From positions 6,758,001 through 6,822,000 of the forward strand of contig NC_035170.2 of the NCBI RefSeq assembly GCF_001659605.2: 64,000 nucleotides of DNA. The letters are read 5' to 3'. Below the pieces are notes generated by a model, which searched no databases, was not told where the DNA came from, and saw only the letters and a program-made list of their open reading frames with translations. The translations under genes and the position numbers were made by a program. The DNA is from Manihot esculenta (lineage: Eukaryota > Streptophyta > Magnoliopsida > Malpighiales > Euphorbiaceae). This document shows, piece by piece, positions 57,501 to 64,000 of this stretch (its first letter is position 1; the number at the start of each line of letters is the position of its first letter).

Positions 57501-60500
57501 ATGTATTTCAAGGACTATTTTATTGGTCAAACAAAACTTTATGGACTATATTGTAATTTACAGTGAACTTTCCATACTCAATTTAGCCCTCTTTGTTATA
57601 ATTGTGATAAACTGAAAAAAGTTTGACTTTACTATTCAGAATTTAAAGTTTTAGATATAAACTTATAAACGTTCAGATTTTTTTTATTCATTAAACCTTT
57701 TAAAGAATAATCCACATGGCATGACATATGGATTAAAAAAAATTTTCATCAAAATTGATTAAAGTAATGGCCAAACTTGAGGAAAATGTGAAAGAATTGA
57801 CTTTATTGTCCAAGATTTCAAGTTTAGGATATAAATGTAAAAGTTTGTAAACTTTTGGATTTTTTTGTCATTACACCTTATAACAGCCATTATTTTTCAG
57901 CTCATAATCTTTGACTTTATTTAATATTTTTCATATCAAAGGCAGCAGAGAAGACCTTTTTTTTGTGCAGAAAACTAGCTTAACTTATTTATTTTGCTCC
58001 TCTTCATTTTATTTCCAGGTCGCTAAGCCATTTTCTCTCAACTCTCTTAATTCTTTCAACAATAAACTTAAGTGAAATCCTTAATTTCACAAAAAAATTT
58101 TGAGCTCAATAGCATATGTCATCAAATGATAAGATGATTTTGAAGTAAATGAGAGGAAAGTGAGTTATTCTTTTGCTTTTTCTTTTTCTTATGTTTTAGC
58201 TATTGTTTTGAATCATTTTTAGGTAAATATATAAAATATAATATTAAATAAAGGTTTAAGCTTTACGCTTTAATAATATTTGCTAAGTATATATTTAAGC
58301 TTTGGCAAGACAAAATTATGAAAAATACACCATCTTGAGACTAATTTTCATAAATTAAATAGTAAGTTTGAGACCTGTTTTTAAGTTACATGCTTAGAGT
58401 CTTAACTTAGTTATTTAATTTTCAAAAATTAAATAGCTAATTCTTTACTGTCTACACAGTGATTTCGATTTTAGATTGATTATTTTGGCCTTTAGTTGAT
58501 ACATTTGTTGGGTATTAAGAAGAGAACAAGAGATGTAATTTGAGACCACCTATTTTTTAGATTTTAAATGTAAGTTCTTCTCGTTCTCTTTCTTTTCTTC
58601 TTTTTTTTTTTTTTCATCTTAATCTCCCTTAAATTCACAGGCCTTGATTCCAACAAAGCCAATGTCAGGAGAAGATGACTTCTCCAAAACCAACAATGCC
58701 AATGCCAATGCCAAGAGAAAATAACCTCCCCTCTCAAAATCCAACAATATTTACGCTTTTTATTTTGTTGGATATCTTAATTTAATTAAATCTTTGAGTA
58801 TTTATTCATTTCAGGAATTTAGCAAATTTTTCAAAAAAATCTGTGTAGCGACAGGCATTACCACTACGTTATGGCCATTCAAGCCAGTTTCTATTATCCG
58901 TGACCATAACCGCGATTTAAAACCATGGTTGAAAGGATAATAGGAATACAAAAATACCTGTTGCAGAAGAAGTTACCAAAACGACATGAAAGTACTGCGT
59001 CCAATAAATCCACCAAGAAAGCCTAAATCACCATACAAAAGTCAGCAAAAAAATAAGATGAAAAAAATGAAACTTCTTTTCCTATGCTTTCTAACACAAC
59101 ATCTAGCTTTTCATGAAATAAAGAAATGAGTGTTAATCACAAAACAAATCACTTACCGAGGAGAACTCGAAAGCGAATGGATACATTCGCAGCAACTGTG
59201 AGACACAATCAACCCACTGCATATACATTTGCAGTATCAAATTATCAGCTGGTTCCCAGAAATTTACAGAACACGATCTTACATGACAGATTCTCAAATT
59301 TACTTGCAATAAAGTATAGTAGGCTTTCAGATTAAATGTAAAATTGTTTCTTTTTTAATTTCATACACTTTTTAATGTTTGTATGAAATTATCAAATAAA
59401 TGATCATGAAGCTACTAAGACGTCAAATGCAAAACTAAATAATACTCCAGTAGAAGTATCCACTATCATAGAAGTATACAATACAATTTTAAGATCGATC
59501 CTCTAAATTAGATCATACAATAAACCCTGTAACTGCTTCCAGATCGTACATCTTGTGTTGTCATGCATCCAAATTATGACCCCAATTTAAGATTAGTAAC
59601 CTTTTACACATTTGGCATAATGAAAACCACAAATAAGTTAAAAAAATACAAATAAAATAAAATAAAAACATAATTATGCATCTTCACTACACAAAGAATA
59701 TTATTTTGGATCAGAACCATCAAAGTGGAACAACCCACATACACAGTGCTTGTAACTATGACGTTGCTCTTTTCTATGTACATCTTTCACAATCTGTGTA
59801 CCTACGTTAGCACAGAATTGTAGTTTCTAGTGAATATTATGATTTCAGATAAATCTCGCTCTCAAAAAATATGAAGGCTCAAAAATCTTCATAGGCTGGT
59901 AAAATAAATCTCATATCTGTATCATTTATGTTAATATGTTGTGAGCCTGTTGACTTAACCTTCTCCCAGTTTTAGGAAAGTCAAAGCTTCTCTTAAATTG
60001 CATTTTAAAGGAAGAGATGGTACATGAAAGCATCAATAACTCCGATTTCAGTCCAAGCTAATGTGGGATAAAACCATTGACACATCTGTAAGGTCAGTAC
60101 CAAAACATGCCGCAACCCTTTTTGGCCGAAGTGTTGGGCATTTGCTGATCTGTAGCTGCTTTTGTAGCCTACTGAAACCGTTGGGTTTTAAGCACAGGCT
60201 TTCTTTATCCTAATTAATTTTTGTTTGCTAACAATAATGATTATGATAACCAGTAGAAACTAGGAAGACAATTCCTGAGGAGGATGCTTAAATCACACAC
60301 CTGCAAAAATATGGGAGAATAGTTGTTCTGTGCATGAGAAGAACTAGGAGTTTGGGATGTGAATGATCCTGATGACTGGCGCATGGTTGATGATGAAAAG
60401 CTTCCAGAAGACTGACGAGATAATTCAAAAGGCATATTGCCATTACCAGATACAGTTGGCATTCCCACACGATCCGCAAATGGATGTCCAAATGCTAGCC

Positions 60501-63500
60501 AATCCTTTTCAACAAGTGCCTGTACCAATTCAAGAAATCCTGGAATGTAAAAGTCACATAAGAGGTATATGATCACCAACAAGCTGACAAGGGCAACCCC
60601 AATGCCAGCAACATGAGGAAAAGATAGTTTCCTTCTGTTTGTACAAGCTACAAGCCTACAACTTAAGCGCACGCAGAGAAAAACATATGAAATCAACCTA
60701 TTTCATACAGCAATCAAAATACCTGAAACCCAGTGAACGTTCGGTAGTATGGATCAAGCAACAAATTAGCAAGTGATACCAACTGCGTAGTCCTATCCCA
60801 TCCATCACTACACAATACAATGACACAGGTAAGTCAACAACTGCATATAACTTCTAACAATAAGACACACAAGAAAGGAAAGAAAAGAAACTTGCTATTT
60901 CAGAGCAACAAGTAACTGAGGCACATAGTTATTAAAGGAGCAAGACGCACCAAGGCATGAAGCCATCCTAGAGCCTAGGTGCAGGTGCCTACCAAAGTGA
61001 GGCAAGGGGAAAAAATGTTAAAAACCCATCAAATGATTTGACCACATGATACTCTGTCCTAAACAAATAACTATTAGATTTAAATTTAAATTACAAATAA
61101 GATCAAAGACATAAGAAATCAATTAATGAGTTCCATACAATTATGCATTTAATTTAATTGATGATCGATCATACATATATTGAGTATATCATACTCATTT
61201 ACTCATTTAATATGATATGTGTTTTTAGTTAAAAGTTTTTCACAATGCTCAATTATTTAATTAGTATCTAATGGTCAAAGTTTCTAAGAACTAAATACTT
61301 ATCTTAATTAAAATATAAATCATCAGTAATTACAATTTTTAAATTATTTTCATAATTTTAGTATTATTAAATGGCATAAGGTTAATATGATTTGTAAAAA
61401 AGTGCCCATGGCTTCCCTCTCTTTGACATGCGCAGGAAATCCATTGTTCTATTGTAAACCCATTACCCAAGGAAGCCAAAAAAAAAAAAGACAGTAGGCC
61501 CCCACACGAATCCTAGTCTCTAGAGAATTCAAGATGGAGCGCAAGCATCAGGCCATGTTCAAGGAGCAGAAGCAGCAGCCTAAGACATAAATCCAGGAAT
61601 TTGTAAAAATAAAGCTGCAGCACAAGCAGCAGCCAGATTCTTCTTCGATGGTTTAGAGTTAACAATCAACAGCCCTTTTCTGTCCTTTTAATAGGGATCA
61701 CTGGTGCACCTGGTGTAGGTTCCCCGCCTTCATGTGACTGAGGCGCCAAGTTCATCGCTGGCAGTGCATTGCACCGGGAGCACGCATCAGTCGCACCCTT
61801 GATAACTATGGCAAAGAGGCAGAGAGCTTTGTTTTCTGGTTTCCACAGTCCACACTTGCCTTTCTGCTTCTCTCAAATTTTCCATCTTTCACAAATCTTC
61901 ACTCCTTGAGCTAAAGAGTTGAAGTGGAGGAGAGCAATTAATCTATACTTCTACATCCATATTTTGCAAAGGGTGAGTCATTAATCTTTGTTGTTGATAT
62001 TTTTCCTCAGCTCGTAATTGCTCATTTATAGATTAGTGCCAAATTGAATGTCTAACACTACTTAGAAAACTTTGAAAGAAAATTATAGTTTATTCTAAGT
62101 TGTTCAGGAATTTTATATTATGTACTACTATTTTGCCTGATCTACAAGTTGTTAAATTTTTTTTCCTAAATTCCATATATTCTGGAATTAGTTTCAGTGA
62201 AAAAACATAAGCATGAATGTCTTTTTGGTAATAATAAAGTGAGTCCTGTACTATCTACCAAGATATTTAAATTTTAAGTTGAATAAAGCTAATGATGCCC
62301 AAGAATGACGAATTTAATATCTTCATTTGATATATTTATGCTTATTATTTAATTTTGTATATTAGTTTTAATTATATCTTAAATATCGATTCTTTTTATG
62401 AACTTTGCAATTTTTTCAAAACAAATTTGCCTAGCAGTAGGTCATTACCATTACATACTACCATTATCATACATATTTCCATCACAACTGATTTAAATCA
62501 ATGGTAATGGCAACTAAATGTCAACTTGTACCACTGAAGTATTAAATATGATTTTGCTTCAATAAGGTCACAATTGTTTGGAGATTCTAGCCCCTTTTTA
62601 CTGAAAAATAATACGCTAATTCGTTGCAGATGTGTATGACAAATATTACATGTTCATGCCAAAATTTTTTATAGAATTCTTCTAAAACCTAGCAACATAG
62701 ACTTTCCTGGAAAAAAAATAGAGTAATTTCGTTGATACAAATTGAAGCTCTCTGACCATCCAAAATAAGTGCCTAATTAAGTGCCCATAGGTGAAATTAA
62801 GCTAAAGATTTCATGCAATTTATATTTTTTCATGAGTCTACATATAGGACTTCTAATTAGAGACTTGGAGTTTTTAATTTAATCTGTTAATACATTAACA
62901 TCCACAACCAAGGGGGAACATGAGCATAAGAAGAAAAAAGTTCATTTACACAAGAAACACAGTTCTACAATTGACACAAGTCAAAATTGTTGATCTTATG
63001 TAACAGGTGTAGGGTTTGTGTTTATGAAACAAGTTTAAAGTGAGAGAAGTTCAAAAAATATATATATCATTCCATCACCAAAAGAAGCATCATAATTATA
63101 ACAACAATTTCTATAAGAAACATGAACAAGGGGGTTTTTAACTGACACTTCTCAAAGGAAAATCAAAAGGTTTCCATGGTATTGTTTAACATTAAAATTG
63201 TTATAGATAGATATCTCCTTAGCCGAAAGTATGGGAGAGAAGTGCAAATAAGCATAACAATTGCCTTTTCTTTTCTTTGTTTGGGGGAGGGGGTATCATA
63301 CAATAGACAATTAACAAACAATATATACATACTTTCACTTCTTCAAACCTTTATAATTTATAGGGCATGAAAGTAAAGGCAATGCTAAAACCATTAATCA
63401 AAACAGCTGTTACATGAAAATTTGGCGCCATGAGATGGAATCAACAGAATCCATAACATCAAAAGCATGAACAGAAGTCATGGCCGCTCTACTTGTATTG

Positions 63501-64000
63501 CATTTGTGCATAAATACCAAAAAATAGAAGCACAAGGTTTCCTTATATTCTTGATGGGACAATCAAGCTAATAATGTATACGGGGAAATACTACATTCTA
63601 AAATTTTCTCAAAGCATCTCTCTCAATAAACAACATTCTCAGAGAAGAAAAAGGAGACAAGATCCCTCTGCTAAAACTACCTTAAGTGATCAATTCTTTT
63701 AGATCTTTTGGATTCAAAATATGTTGACAAGCCTTTTTTTAGAGTAGGTAAGCATAAACAAACATAATGAACCATGCAAAGATAAAAGAAAAGGCGTTGT
63801 CAGTTAAAATTTAAAATAGATAATTGAAAAATGAACAAGAAGATAAATTTGAAGAGAAAATGAGAACAGATAGAATGTAGAGCACACGATTTTTGCATCA
63901 GTTATTGCCAAGATCTGTAGGTGAGGCTATGACATTAATGGATTTCTGACCTGCAATGTACAAGAACTGACGCCGATTCCAGAGCAACGCGCGCAGCAAT
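54520..64000 (-). CDS. Myotubularin phosphoinositide 3-phosphatase, C-terminal half (5' end off the window)
   Basis: Seven minus-strand exons in frame: 63951-64000 (partial), 60723-60807, 60301-60519, 59157-59216, 58958-59022, 55539-55818 and 54520-55038; all introns are GT-AG. They encode 425 residues, about half of a plant myotubularin (usually ~840). The first two exons read [29 protein letters not shown], the CX5R phosphatase loop CSDGWDR. Then [31 protein letters not shown], a Ser-rich insert ([19 protein letters not shown]), [44 protein letters not shown] and a Lys/Glu-rich probable coiled coil (about [30 protein letters not shown]). The tail ends YDGYFETE. The family removes the 3-phosphate from PI3P and PI(3,5)P2; the plant protein is linked to PI5P and dehydration signalling. 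All key catalytic residues are present, so the gene looks functional. Confidence 0.95.
56366..58927. mobile_element. Non-autonomous DNA transposon in a myotubularin intron
   Basis: Ends CATGGTTTTAAAC and (inverted) CATGGTTTTAAATCGCGG, flanked by GTTGAGAG (56358-56365) and GTTGAAAG (58928-58935), an 8-bp duplication with one mismatch. An 8-bp duplication with CA...TG ends suggests hAT. The 2.56-kb interior is AT-rich with no transposase. It accounts for most of the 3.1-kb intron 55819-58957. Confidence 0.6.
60924..61810. mobile_element. Candidate miniature element in the active-site intron
   Basis: Inverted ends CATAGTTATTAAAGG and CATAGTTATCAAGGG bound 887 bp whose outer parts are GC-richer (GCAAGACGCACCAAGGC; GAGCACGCATCAGTCGC). 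No convincing target duplication. Similar to common plant miniature hAT-like repeats. Confidence 0.4.
62433..62502. mobile_element. Diverged end of a second CATGGTTTTAAA-type element
   Basis: GTAGGTCATTACCATTACAT ... CAACTGATTTAAATCAATGG mirrors the right end of the element at 56366-58927 (ACAGGCATTACCACTACGTT ... CGCGATTTAAAACCATGG). Its left end was not found. Confidence 0.35.

Overview
This is eukaryotic nuclear DNA from a flowering plant, most likely a eudicot. The evidence is AT-rich intergenic DNA, GT-AG introns inside recognisable plant genes, Ty3/gypsy chromovirus retrotransposons primed by initiator tRNA-Met, an L1-type LINE, a tRNA-headed SINE and a CC-NBS-LRR resistance-gene relic. 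I suspect a woody rosid, possibly Euphorbiaceae, but the sequence alone does not prove it. Nothing prokaryotic, no CRISPR array and no organellar gene was seen.

Three host genes frame the window. (1) At the left edge, on the minus strand, are the first two coding exons of a cytosolic pyruvate kinase (907-1602) with a TATA box and a CT-rich 5' leader; the rest lies beyond base 1. (2) At 40976-44630, plus strand, is a two-exon gene for a 147-residue single-pass membrane protein of unknown function. (3) From 54520 to the right edge, minus strand, are the last seven exons of a plant myotubularin (phosphoinositide 3-phosphatase). Its CX5R active-site motif is split by an intron.

Between genes 1 and 2 (about 7.7-38.6 kb) lies a nested retrotransposon cluster. 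A LINE relic (7.7-11.0 kb) is split by a 1.7-kb solo LTR. It abuts a minus-strand chromovirus (11.6-18.5 kb), which is itself split by a 2.35-kb solo LTR and by a 62-bp palindromic insert. A mosaic of duplicated LTR pieces and a second minus-strand fragment follows (18.5-22.65 kb). Next is a young plus-strand element (23704-32243) with two LTRs of about 2.27 kb, a primer-binding site, a polypurine tract and a long Gag-RT-RNase H-integrase ORF. That ORF lost the zinc knuckle and protease by an in-frame deletion. A second partial copy of its 3' internal part lies immediately upstream, so three direct blocks share LTR and integrase sequence. Older LTR relics of a related family (33.4-33.8 and 37.1-38.6 kb) flank a decayed element carrying a plant-transposon-domain pseudogene.

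Between genes 2 and 3 (44.7-54.0 kb) is AT-rich DNA with an NBS-LRR pseudogene (about 47.8-48.6 kb) and a SINE. The large myotubularin introns hold non-autonomous, apparently hAT-like, DNA elements.

The most interesting signals are inside the retrotransposons: a dense array of the 13-mer TTCGGCCGCCGAA (with a GCC-box core) around the LTR TATA box, a conserved hairpin just before the polypurine tract, splice-like signals shared by diverged LTRs, the 62-bp insert with a target duplication, and nonsense mutations that lie almost only at CAG and TGG codons. I did not find a convincing new biological system of the defence or biosynthetic kind.
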